64,000 nucleotides of DNA from a virus. The notes beneath the pieces are model-generated. The model did no database searches. It had not been told where the DNA came from and saw only the letters and a list, made by a program, of their open reading frames with translations. Made by a program: the position numbers and the translations under genes. Location of the stretch: positions 124,001 through 188,000 of IMG/VR virus record IMGVR_UViG_3300034104_005687; one strand, given 5' to 3'. Position 1 is the first letter of the stretch, and every line of letters starts with the position of its first letter. Below are positions 40,642 to 48,499 of the stretch, piece after piece.

Positions 40642-41342
40642 AAATAATTGTATGCGGTGATAGTTTTTGTGCAAGCAGTAACCAAGAAAGTCTGCTGCCT
40701 GGACCACGAGCTCACTTTAGTCAGATACTGGAAGATCAGTACGGATACCAAGTGCTGAATCTTGCTCACGGTGCTATGAGTAATACAGCTATCTGGTTTC
40801 AAATTGAGCAAGCAACAAAGCTCAATCCTGACATAATTGTTTACAATAGAACATGGAGCAGCAGACTAGATTTGTATGTAAGAGATGCATACTATAATAC
40901 CACTGACAGTCTAAAAAATTTTATCTACTACGATCCTTGTTTTTCTAGTTCGCATACACCTTACGTTGGAGGTGTAGGTGCTGATGACAATAGCAAAGAA
41001 GGAAGTATGATTATCAGCACCGGAAGATTGAACATGGAAAATAGCCCGTTTTTTAAGCTGACCAAAGAACAAATAACTGCGGTTAATTTATATTTCAAAT
41101 ATCTGTACAATGATACTTTACAGACACAAACAGATCGGTGGATTTTTGAATATTGGGAAAGTCGCTGCGAAAAGCAAGGCATAAAAACTTTGTGTTTCAA
41201 CGACGACGATATTGGAGCTCCAGCTTACAAATTTTCAGAATCCAACCGAGAATACGATTCCCCGTTTCACACTGATCGAGCTACGCAAGAAATAGTTGCT
41301 GCCAAGATACATTGTAAAATTGTTGACAGTTTGAAACAATGA
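40638..41342 (+). CDS. SGNH/GDSL-like hydrolase (2)
   Basis: A 234-residue protein with nucleophile block IIVCGDSFCAS (Ser9), LNLAHGAMSNTAI as the Gly/Asn oxyanion blocks, and a late SPFHTDRATQE segment that may give Asp/His. Likely an esterase or acyltransferase. AT-rich relative to uvsW. Start overlaps the uvsW stop. Confidence 0.75.
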   Translation: MKIIVCGDSFCASSNQESLLPGPRAHFSQILEDQYGYQVLNLAHGAMSNTAIWFQIEQATKLNPDIIVYNRTWSSRLDLYVRDAYYNTTDSLKNFIYYDPCFSSSHTPYVGGVGADDNSKEGSMIISTGRLNMENSPFFKLTKEQITAVNLYFKYLYNDTLQTQTDRWIFEYWESRCEKQGIKTLCFNDDDIGAPAYKFSESNREYDSPFHTDRATQEIVAAKIHCKIVDSLKQ

Positions 41343-41351
41343 TGTTAAAAT
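41323..41351 (+). promoter_or_regulatory. Sigma70-type promoter, near-leaderless spacing
   Basis: TTGACA (41323-41328), 17 bases, TAAAAT (41346-41351). The ATG at 41360 follows after 8 bases. Confidence 0.6.
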
Positions 41352-41359
41352 AAAATTAT

Positions 41360-41860
41360 ATGCGTATACTAACCTTAGACAATCAACACTACAATCTAGA
41401 TCACCTGCCTGAAGAAATTGACGACATGCGATTTGCTATCCTAGACAATTCAAATCCGGCAGACCCAGATTATCATTTTATACCACTTATCTTTTTGGAA
41501 AGTTTTACTGCACCAGCCCTGGTATTGAGGATAGGCAACAACACAGTGCGTATGCCCATGGACTGGCAGATCCTGATTGGTGAACCCGAAGTAGGCGACC
41601 TTGAAGTGTTGCCTTTGACTTCGATCAACGACCGAGGATTCCGAGTATTTCAATTCAATCCGTTGACCAGCTTTCGTCCTAGTTTTCCCGACATTGAGAT
41701 CCTGGATGTGTATCATGAAGTTTCGTGGTATGCACCCAAACTTAAAAATGGACAAATGCTGGCAGTGCCGTTGAGTGATGATCCTGAACCTGACTGCGTT
41801 TATTTTGTCAAGGATGTCAGTCGCAACTGCGAAATTGTGGACTACAACAAAGCATGGTGA
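41360..41860 (+). CDS. Conserved T4-like phage protein, unknown
   Basis: A 166-residue protein with a beta-rich pattern (FIPLIFLESFTAPALVLRIG, MPMDWQILIGEPEVGDLEVL) and a C-terminal VPLSDDPEPDCVYFVKDVSRNCEIVD. I recall related proteins in marine T4-like phages near replication genes, without known function. Its own sigma70-type promoter suggests early expression. Confidence 0.7.
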   Translation: MRILTLDNQHYNLDHLPEEIDDMRFAILDNSNPADPDYHFIPLIFLESFTAPALVLRIGNNTVRMPMDWQILIGEPEVGDLEVLPLTSINDRGFRVFQFNPLTSFRPSFPDIEILDVYHEVSWYAPKLKNGQMLAVPLSDDPEPDCVYFVKDVSRNCEIVDYNKAW

Positions 41861-41864
41861 TACT

Positions 41865-42200
41865 ATGAACTTGAAATATACTAATCATGATGTTGGTGGC
41901 GAAATTGTCAAAGACAACGAAACCTACTTGCTTAAAGACAACAAGACCTTGAAAAATCTTGTGTTGAGTTCGACCAAACTGTATCGAGGCCAGGCCACAC
42001 GTGGGCACAGTCACGAGGGCCAGGAAGAAGTTTACTTCTTTGTGCAAGGCACAGGCATGATGCTGGTAGACAATGAAAAGTTTAGAGTCAGTGCCGGAGA
42101 TATTATCTTGATTCCCGATGGTGCATTTCACCGAGTAATCAACGATGGCGAAATGCACTTGGTATTCAACTGTGTGTTTGATGGCACAAGGAATCACTAA
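41865..42200 (+). CDS. Cupin-fold protein
   Basis: A 111-residue single-domain cupin. The metal-binding motif 1 is GHSHEGQEEVYFFVQGTG and motif 2 is PDGAFHRVIN, so a metal site is likely (two His and Glu, then His). Probably a sugar isomerase/epimerase-like or small-molecule-binding enzyme. Start chosen at the ATG 41865; the longer frame lies in the previous gene. Confidence 0.8.
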   Translation: MNLKYTNHDVGGEIVKDNETYLLKDNKTLKNLVLSSTKLYRGQATRGHSHEGQEEVYFFVQGTGMMLVDNEKFRVSAGDIILIPDGAFHRVINDGEMHLVFNCVFDGTRNH

Positions 42201-42499
42201 TGGGTACGTTGAAGCCAGGCGCAACATACATCTATGAACGTGCTGATGGTATTGTGTATGCACGAGAGTCGGGCGCTGATCCAAGCACACGTCAAGTGGT
42301 AGGATACGAATCTGGTGCAGACTATGATCCTTACAAAACTTCAGACTCACGCACTGCTGATGGGCGGCCCTTGCATGATCACATGCGTCAAGACAAACTC
42401 TGGGGAGACATACGCCGTACTGCTCGCACCAATCCCACTTTACAAGATGCCCTAGATCGTGCTATAATGATCTACAACTTGAGTAAAACAGATGAGTGA
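42200..42499 (+). CDS. Conserved small protein upstream of gp62-like gene
   Basis: A 99-residue protein with GATYIYERADGIVYARESGADP, HDHMRQDKLWGDIRRTAR and a final IMIYNLSKTDE. TAATG-type overlap upstream and 8-base overlap downstream. No enzymatic motif seen. Its constant place beside replication genes suggests a replication accessory role. Confidence 0.65.
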   Translation: MGTLKPGATYIYERADGIVYARESGADPSTRQVVGYESGADYDPYKTSDSRTADGRPLHDHMRQDKLWGDIRRTARTNPTLQDALDRAIMIYNLSKTDE

Positions 42500-42944
42500 T
42501 AAACTAAGCATTGCCAACGAGATGCGACAATTTGATCGCAAAAATCGAGACTTCTACAACGAACTCACAGACGAAGAACGAAAAAAGTTTTCGCCGTACT
42601 TGATGATTCGCTGGGGTAGCGCAGTAGAAGGGTCGCGAGATCTACAAGAGTTCTATGTTATCTCCACCAACGAGCGCCTCAACAAACACTTCTTTGCAGT
42701 CAACACCACAGCACACAAAAAGCTACAGTGGTTGATGGCCACTGCAGTCAGTCCAGACATGGGCACTCCTAGACATGTCTGGATTGCGCCCAAAAAAAGG
42801 GAAGCCGGGGTTAGTGCCAAGCGCAAACAGTTAATGGCCATTTATCCCACTCACAAGGATGACGAGATTGATGTCATGATGCAAATTATCACAGACAAAG
42901 AGATCAAAGAGTATCTTAAACAAAGCGGGCAGGACACAAAATGA
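42492..42944 (+). CDS. gp62-like clamp-loader small subunit
   Basis: The 150-residue protein begins KLSIANEMRQFDRKNRDFY and contains TDEERKKFSPYLMIRWGS, FYVISTNERLNKHFF, HKKLQWLMATAV and RHVWIAP. The order (SPYxMxR, NExxNKxF, KxLQWLL, a basic KKR end) fits the phage clamp-loader A family that includes T4 gp62, which works with gp44 to load the gp45 clamp. No gp44 or gp45 is visible in the window. Moderate confidence. Confidence 0.55.
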   Translation: MSDKLSIANEMRQFDRKNRDFYNELTDEERKKFSPYLMIRWGSAVEGSRDLQEFYVISTNERLNKHFFAVNTTAHKKLQWLMATAVSPDMGTPRHVWIAPKKREAGVSAKRKQLMAIYPTHKDDEIDVMMQIITDKEIKEYLKQSGQDTK

Positions 42945-43672
42945 TCGAGCAGTTAGTGGTCAATGGTTGTAGCTACATGGAAACCTATGCGTTTGGTGAC
43001 GGACATGTAGACCTAGCTGAACGACTGGACATTAGAACTCCCGCAGGTGCAATCAACGCAGTGAGCTTGGCCATTGGTGGCAGTGCCAACAGTCGCATCT
43101 TACGCACAGTACACAAGCACAGTTACAATCCAGGCTACAACACATTGTATGTGATGGGCATGACATTTGTAAGCCGTTTAGAAATTCCCATACTGGATGA
43201 TCGTGATCTGTTTGAAGGACGTTGGACCAATCCTCAAAATCAACAGTTTCAAAATCGTTGGATGCAGCATTGGACTACCAAAAATAGTGAACAGTATGTA
43301 GAGCTCAAGTTAAAGTATGAAAGCGACAGTATCCTGGATCGCACTGAAGATTTAATGTATCGTATCCTGGCCACAGTGGACAGTATAAAAATGCGCGGAC
43401 ATCGTGTGTTGGTATTTCAACAAGCTGACAATTTATATCAAGAAATACTGTCTGATGCCAGATTTGCCCCGATGCGCAATCGCCCAGAAATCATAAACGG
43501 GTTGGCCTGGCGAGCAGTGGCCTGGCAACATGAGCAAGGAGTACAGCCCACAATATACGCACCAGGCCATCCTTACGTACCGCCCGAAATGGTGCATCCA
43601 GCTGCCGGCCACCATCACATATTGAATCAATACTTGACAGACTACATCCAAGAGCATAAAATACTAGCATGA
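42941..43672 (+). CDS. SGNH/GDSL-like hydrolase (3)
   Basis: A 243-residue protein with LVVNGCSYMET (Ser11) as a nucleophile-type block and LAIGGSANSRILRT as the Gly/Asn block. A C-terminal VHPAAGHHHIL may supply His. ATGA overlaps on both sides. Fold assignment rests on these blocks; catalysis is not certain. Confidence 0.65.
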   Translation: MIEQLVVNGCSYMETYAFGDGHVDLAERLDIRTPAGAINAVSLAIGGSANSRILRTVHKHSYNPGYNTLYVMGMTFVSRLEIPILDDRDLFEGRWTNPQNQQFQNRWMQHWTTKNSEQYVELKLKYESDSILDRTEDLMYRILATVDSIKMRGHRVLVFQQADNLYQEILSDARFAPMRNRPEIINGLAWRAVAWQHEQGVQPTIYAPGHPYVPPEMVHPAAGHHHILNQYLTDYIQEHKILA

Positions 43673-44343
43673 GCTTTGTGTGTGAATATTGTAAAAAAAC
43701 ATTTGCACGTGAAAGCACCATTGTGGCTCACATGTGCGAACCCAAACGTCGACGCATGGAGCAGAGTGAGCGCGGTGTGCAGTTGGGCTTGCAGGCCTAT
43801 CTGCAGTTTTATCGCATGGTGCAAGGCGGCAGCAAAGCCAAGTCATTTGACGAGTTTGCAGACAGTCCTTACTACCGAGCATTTGTGAAGTTTGGACGTT
43901 ACTGTATAGATACTAGGGTAATAAATCCCCCACGCATGATTGATTGGTTGTTGAAGCACAACAAAAAAATTGACAACTGGTGTTCAGACAAAGTCTACAC
44001 TGAATACTTGCTGTATCACCTGCAACACGAAGCAGTGGATGATGCATTGACCAGAGCCATAGAGTTTGGTATAGAATGGGCTGAAAAGAATTCAGCACAA
44101 CCACAGGACTGTTTGAGATATGGCAACACCAATGCAGTGTGTTATGCAATCACTGCAGGTCGAATCAGTCCCTGGGCAATCTACAATTCAGAGTCGGGTC
44201 AGAAGTTCCTGGCCAGTCTACATCCTCAACAGGTAGAAATGATCTGGAGTTATATCAACAGCGACACCTGGTCACGTAGGTTTGCAGAGCGTCCAGAAGA
44301 TCAGACCTATGCACAAGAAATATTGACAAGAGCAGGATGGTAA
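43669..44343 (+). CDS. Protein with N-terminal zinc-finger motif
   Basis: A 224-residue protein whose first 25 residues are a C2H2/C2HC-like finger (CEYCKKTF...HMCEPKRRR: Cys5, Cys8, then His21-Cys23). The rest is helical (YLQFYRMVQ, YRAFVKFGRYC, WLLKHNKKIDNW). Seen in marine T4-like phages near replication genes. Likely binds DNA or RNA; function unknown. Confidence 0.7.
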   Translation: MSFVCEYCKKTFARESTIVAHMCEPKRRRMEQSERGVQLGLQAYLQFYRMVQGGSKAKSFDEFADSPYYRAFVKFGRYCIDTRVINPPRMIDWLLKHNKKIDNWCSDKVYTEYLLYHLQHEAVDDALTRAIEFGIEWAEKNSAQPQDCLRYGNTNAVCYAITAGRISPWAIYNSESGQKFLASLHPQQVEMIWSYINSDTWSRRFAERPEDQTYAQEILTRAGW

Positions 44344-44344
44344 C

Positions 44345-44692
44345 ATGATTAGAAATATCACAGGTGGCTACGGAATACACGTTGCAGGCAACGTTTACAA
44401 TTCACCTTACGTAGACATGTCTCGACCCAGTGCTGGCATGGTACGGTACAACGGCAACAATATTGAAGTGTATGATGGCAGCTCATGGTTGCCTATGACA
44501 TCGAGCTATCCACAGATTGAACTGGACAGCAAAACACAGGAAATCATACGTTGGGCACAAAACCGTATGGTCGAGGAAGAACGCATGAAGGCCCTGGCAG
44601 CTCAACATCCCACAGTGGCAGATGCACTGGCGGCACAACAACGAGCTGAAGAAGCTGTGCGTATTGCAGTGGCCCTGTGTGACGTAAAATGA
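44345..44692 (+). CDS. Small protein with fibre-like N-terminal motif
   Basis: A 115-residue protein. Residues 1-55 include PSAGMVRYNGNNIEVYDGSSW, a pattern common in phage tail-fibre and tail-tip head domains. The rest is helical (MVEEERMKALAAQ, DALAAQQRAEEAVRIAV). A small structural or chaperone role is possible. ATGA overlap with the next gene. Confidence 0.6.
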   Translation: MIRNITGGYGIHVAGNVYNSPYVDMSRPSAGMVRYNGNNIEVYDGSSWLPMTSSYPQIELDSKTQEIIRWAQNRMVEEERMKALAAQHPTVADALAAQQRAEEAVRIAVALCDVK

Positions 44693-45474
44693 GCGCAGAT
44701 ATTGATTTTCCGTTGATTTATTGCAACGGAGACAGCTACAGCAACGATGAGTATCATGTGTCGTTAACAAGGAAAACTTATGCCTATGTAGTTGGAGAAA
44801 ACTGTCACGGATTTGTTATCAATGCCGCGGTAAACGGCAGTTGCAATAGAAGAATTATTAGAACTTCTCTGCATGATTTGATCCTTCAACGGCAGCTGAA
44901 TCCTTTACAAAAAATAATTGCGCTAATCGGCCTGAGTTTTGAGTTGAGGTCTGAAATATGGGCGGACAACTTGCCTAGCCGTCGGCCTAGTGAGTCAAAC
45001 TTTGTAACGCACACTTTCAGCGGTCAACAGAACTGGAGAGAGAATCTATTAAACCATAAAAACATTGAATCTCTCAACAAGTATAAATTAGACACTAAGT
45101 TTTATGAAAAATTTAGCCAGGGCCGAGCATATTTTTTTAGCCCATATGCTGAAAGAATTAATTTACTTGCAGACTTGATTATGTTAAAATCAACTTTAGA
45201 CAGTATGAATATTGACTTTTTGATTTTTCAGGGACCTGCTGCTGAAAAATTAGAGAGCGACTATTTGCTAGATTTTTTTAAACAACAAATTGCAATGGAC
45301 CAACGAATTTTCGATCTAGAAACATTTGGATTTTGCGATTGGTCACATGAACAAAAGTTTACACCATTGGATTTTTTAGATCACCCAAAAATTGGTCACT
45401 ATGGCCCAGACGCACATCGTTCGTTTGCAAACACAATTCTGTTGCCTAAACTTAAAGAATTATCCATATTATGA
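44689..45474 (+). CDS. SGNH/GDSL-like hydrolase (4), AT-rich insert
   Basis: A 261-residue protein. Nucleophile block YCNGDSYSND (Ser16), Gly/Asn block AAVNGSCNRRI, and a late GHYGPDAHRSFA that gives Asp and His of block V. More AT-rich than its neighbours. Its first seven codons are nearly the same as those of the next gene (MSADID), as if it had been inserted at that gene's start. Confidence 0.78.
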   Translation: MSADIDFPLIYCNGDSYSNDEYHVSLTRKTYAYVVGENCHGFVINAAVNGSCNRRIIRTSLHDLILQRQLNPLQKIIALIGLSFELRSEIWADNLPSRRPSESNFVTHTFSGQQNWRENLLNHKNIESLNKYKLDTKFYEKFSQGRAYFFSPYAERINLLADLIMLKSTLDSMNIDFLIFQGPAAEKLESDYLLDFFKQQIAMDQRIFDLETFGFCDWSHEQKFTPLDFLDHPKIGHYGPDAHRSFANTILLPKLKELSIL

Positions 45475-46040
45475 GTGCAGATATTGATTTGGATTTTGCT
45501 GATCGCAGTGCTGTGCTGAGTTTGATTCAGCATACTGCTGCACGACAAAGTGACGGGCGCCGTCACAATTCAGGAGTGTATGTCACAGACATTCCACAGG
45601 ATCCTGTGCATGGCTGTGCCGCAATAGACTACGAAACTGCAGAACAACGAGGCTATTTCAAACTGGACTTTTTGAACATGAGTGTGTACAGCTTGATTCA
45701 AACACCTGAACACTACGAAGCCATGCTGGCCGCAACTCCTCCATGGAGCCGACTGTGGACTGATGCTCAATGGGTTAGGCAACTAGCACACGTGGGCAAT
45801 TACTATGATTTGCTGAAAGAAATGAAGCCAGATTCAATACCAAGATTGGCTGCTTTTATATCAATTATTCGTCCGGGCAAAGCACACCTACAGAGACAAC
45901 CCTGGGATCAAGTGTTTGCATCAGTATGGGACGGAGACACCAGCCAAGGATACACATTCAAAAAAGCACATGCAATAAGTTACGCAGCTTTGGTGGCGTT
46001 GCACATGAATCTTCTCAATCCATCCGACGCACAAGCGTGA
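45471..46040 (+). CDS. Small protein resembling a C-family DNA polymerase (DnaE) fragment
   Basis: The 189-residue protein begins with DIDLDFADR, close to the DIDxDF catalytic strand of bacterial polymerase III alpha, and later has YFKLDFLNMSVYSLI, which resembles KFDFLGLKTLTVI in that family. The other polymerase parts (PHP, second catalytic Asp block, tau-binding) are missing, and 189 residues is far too short for a polymerase. It may be a diverged binding module or inhibitor. The 3' end overlaps the convergent gene by 26 bases. Confidence 0.55.
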   Translation: MSADIDLDFADRSAVLSLIQHTAARQSDGRRHNSGVYVTDIPQDPVHGCAAIDYETAEQRGYFKLDFLNMSVYSLIQTPEHYEAMLAATPPWSRLWTDAQWVRQLAHVGNYYDLLKEMKPDSIPRLAAFISIIRPGKAHLQRQPWDQVFASVWDGDTSQGYTFKKAHAISYAALVALHMNLLNPSDAQA

Positions 46041-46392
46041 TTGATTTTCGCTTGCTTTTTTTGCGAGCTATGTCTTGAAGGCTGCAGATTGGCCCGTGTA
46101 AAATTTCTAGATCTTTGTTGGAGAATGTGCGCAACGTGGATTTGAATCGATCCCAGTCGCCGCGCAGAAATATGTTTATGGGTATGCTGTGATTGCTTTC
46201 CCACCACCATTGTCCTGCCAGTTCTAAAAATTCCAGCTTGTCGGTTTGATTTTGTATGACCCCAAAGTCGTAGATAGTGGTCACGATCTCGTCGCGATTT
46301 TGTACTACTCCTATATACTCCACGTTGGCATAAACGCACAAGGTTATAAAAGGGTATTTTTCAGTTAGCTTTTTAAATATATTGTTACCCAT
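46015..46392 (-). CDS. Unknown protein on the minus strand
   Basis: A 125-residue protein read from ATG 46392 (the frame extends to GTG 46413). It includes YPFITLCVYANVEYIGVVQ, YDFGVIQNQTDKLEFLELAGQWWW and a basic C-terminus (ARKKSKRKSITLVRRMD). No family recognised. It overlaps the 45471 gene tail to tail, and its start region overlaps the plus-strand late promoter at 46392. Confidence 0.55.
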   Translation of the reverse strand: MGNNIFKKLTEKYPFITLCVYANVEYIGVVQNRDEIVTTIYDFGVIQNQTDKLEFLELAGQWWWESNHSIPINIFLRGDWDRFKSTLRTFSNKDLEILHGPICSLQDIARKKSKRKSITLVRRMD

Positions 46393-46397
46393 AAATA
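46392..46397 (+). promoter_or_regulatory. Late promoter TAAATA for structural gene at 46414
   Basis: CATAAATA, 16 bases before the ATG 46414, with a TGAGGA ribosome binding site between. It overlaps the minus-strand start codon. Confidence 0.55.
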
Positions 46398-46413
46398 CTG
46401 ATTGAGGATTCAC

Positions 46414-47484
46414 ATGTATTCATCCACCGTTTACTTATACCAACAAATTACCAGAGTGTTATTGATTGACACCGGCGGTGGCTATTTCACAGCGAGGTAC
46501 GACCCAGTGTATGCTAAACAACTAACCGTCAACAAAGGCGTTGACAACGTCTTCTTGTTTGAATTTATCAACCAAGATCAAAAACCAGTAAACATCACAG
46601 GCTCTAGTTTTGTGTTTAGACTGATGAATCAAACTGGTGATCGACTGATTGCTGAAAAAAATATGGAAATACTGAGTGCTACCACAGGCCGCGCAAAAGT
46701 GGTGCTGAACAGTGCAGACACCATAGACATCATTGCCCAACCTGGAAGCTACAGTATACAACGCACCTCTGGCAGCTATGTTCAGTCAGCATTTGTGGAC
46801 GACAATTCTGGTGCTCGGGGTAACTGCAACATTGTGGATTCAGTGTTTCCTGAGTTTGTGCCCAGCCAAGAACTTACCATTCCCACAATCTACGGCAAAG
46901 CACAGCAGTTACAACCCGGTCCCACAAACTATCCTGATTGGGCTCTGCAACCTCCTCCAGTCAACACCACACAAACCACAGAATTTTACAGCAGCGAACT
47001 ACCCACAAACGGACAACAGCTGACCACGGTCAGCATGGATCTGGATCATTACACTGGCACAATCAAAGCACAAGCAGCACAAGATTATCAAAGCATATGG
47101 TACGATGTCACTGAGAGTTATGAATTCTTTGATGACACAAGAACTTGGCACATGAACATTGCAGGATTTCACCCGTTGTTGCGACTGGCATTCAACAACA
47201 GCTTGGGATTTGGAGCAACAGCCAACGCCACAGTTACCAATGGTGTGGTCACTGCCATCACATTGACCAACGCAGGACAAGGCTATGTGGCTCCTCCTCG
47301 ACTGCAGATTTTGGGCAACGGTTCGGGAGCCCGAGCCACTACCACTATTGGCGACAACAGTCAAGTTTCTGGAATTACCATTGTAGACGGTGGATCAGGT
47401 TATTTGCCGTTGCAATACCAAAGCACAATTTCAGCCACGGTGCTGTTTGACACAGGTACAATCACTAATCTCCAATATCGTTGA
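46414..47484 (+). CDS. Virion structural protein, fibre or baseplate upper-protein-like
   Basis: A 356-residue protein. Start placed at ATG 46414 (the frame opens at TTG 46402). The central part (LTVNKGVDNVFLFEFINQDQ, KPVNITGSSFVFRLMN) resembles BppU/DUF2479-like N-terminal Ig domains of phage baseplate proteins. The C-terminal part is two similar beta repeats (TNAGQGYVAPPRLQILGNGSG; VDGGSGYLPLQ). Late promoter and Shine-Dalgarno TGAGGA. Likely an adhesin or baseplate component. Confidence 0.7.
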   Translation: MYSSTVYLYQQITRVLLIDTGGGYFTARYDPVYAKQLTVNKGVDNVFLFEFINQDQKPVNITGSSFVFRLMNQTGDRLIAEKNMEILSATTGRAKVVLNSADTIDIIAQPGSYSIQRTSGSYVQSAFVDDNSGARGNCNIVDSVFPEFVPSQELTIPTIYGKAQQLQPGPTNYPDWALQPPPVNTTQTTEFYSSELPTNGQQLTTVSMDLDHYTGTIKAQAAQDYQSIWYDVTESYEFFDDTRTWHMNIAGFHPLLRLAFNNSLGFGATANATVTNGVVTAITLTNAGQGYVAPPRLQILGNGSGARATTTIGDNSQVSGITIVDGGSGYLPLQYQSTISATVLFDTGTITNLQYR

Positions 47485-47509
47485 TATACTTAGCAAACTG
47501 TGTTAAACT
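47481..47509 (+). promoter_or_regulatory. Sigma70-type promoter of the primase, leaderless spacing
   Basis: TTGATA (47481-47486), 17 bases, TAAACT (47504-47509). The ATG 47516 follows after 6 bases, so the RNA would begin at the start codon. Confidence 0.6.
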
Positions 47510-47515
47510 ACACAA

Positions 47516-48499
47516 ATGCTTGATATTGTTCAATACCTACCTGCCAAACGCAAAGCCAGTCCCAGCGGGTGGGTCAGTTTTAATGCAGTATGTTGCCATC
47601 ACAACAGCAACAGCCCAGACCGACGATTACGAGGCGGAATCAAAGTCAATGAACAAGGTTGGAGCTATCACTGCTTCAACTGTGGATACACTGCTAGCTT
47701 TATCCTTGGCCGTACTGTAAGTTATAAGGCCCGTAGGCTCTTGAGCTGGTTGGGTGTACCTGACCGAGACATAGAATTGGCCAATTTGGAAAGTCTGCGT
47801 CATCGCAGTATCCACGGCATTGTGGAAGATCGGCAACGTGTGGCCAATATACTGCAGGGCATTGACTTTGAAGAACGTGACTTGCCACCAGCATCAGAAT
47901 TGATCACACAGGAACATCCCAAGTACTGGGACTATGTTCGTGATCGTCGGGTGCCCGAAGACTTTCCTGTGATGACACCCATACGTACCGATGGTGTTCA
48001 TTGGACCAGGCCTTGTGTGATTGTGCCGTTCACGCATGACAACAAGATTGTGGGCTACACAGCTAGATTTCTTGACGGCAAAAGACCCAAGTTTATCAGC
48101 GAACAACAACCTGGCTATGTGTTTGGCATAGATTTGCAACCGCCCAATTGGCAGCATGTGTTGGTCATGGAAGGCATATTTGATGCACTCAGCATTGGTG
48201 GTGTTGCGTTACTACACAATGAAATTAGTGATGCACAAGCCAAACTGATTCGTGGCATTGGACGAGAAGTTACTGTGGTGCCGGATCAAGATCGTGCAGG
48301 ACTGGAACTGATTGACAGAGCAGTGGAACTGGGATGGGCAGTGAGCATACCTGCCTGGGAAGATTGCAAAGACGTCAATGATGCTGTGAAGAAATACGGT
48401 CGACTTGGTACCTTGCTAACTATTATGCAGGCACGAGAAACCAGCAGAATCAAAATTGAATTAAGAAAGAAAGCCCTTGTTAAAAGAATACAACACTGA
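47516..48499 (+). CDS. 61: DNA primase gp61
   Basis: Synthesises RNA primers with the gp41 helicase on the lagging strand. A 327-residue DnaG-type protein: zinc ribbon at the N-terminus (Cys26-Cys27-His28-His29, then Cys53-x2-Cys56), then a Toprim domain with VLVMEGIFDAL (Glu219) and VVPDQDRAGLEL (Asp257, Asp259). T4 gp61 is 342 residues. The 3' end overlaps the helicase start by 23 bases, as expected for partner proteins. Confidence 0.93.
   Translation: MLDIVQYLPAKRKASPSGWVSFNAVCCHHNSNSPDRRLRGGIKVNEQGWSYHCFNCGYTASFILGRTVSYKARRLLSWLGVPDRDIELANLESLRHRSIHGIVEDRQRVANILQGIDFEERDLPPASELITQEHPKYWDYVRDRRVPEDFPVMTPIRTDGVHWTRPCVIVPFTHDNKIVGYTARFLDGKRPKFISEQQPGYVFGIDLQPPNWQHVLVMEGIFDALSIGGVALLHNEISDAQAKLIRGIGREVTVVPDQDRAGLELIDRAVELGWAVSIPAWEDCKDVNDAVKKYGRLGTLLTIMQARETSRIKIELRKKALVKRIQH

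Noticed and set aside
42455-42475. TATAAT in GTGCTATAATGATC inside the 42200 gene, upstream of the gp62-like gene
   Set aside because: The best -35 (TTTACA) is at 18-base spacing and lies in coding sequence; the gp62-like gene is already coupled to the gene before it. Not enough to call a promoter.
45471-46040. Calling the 189-residue protein a DNA polymerase
   Set aside because: It has only two short motif resemblances and lacks most of the polymerase; described as a fragment-like protein only.
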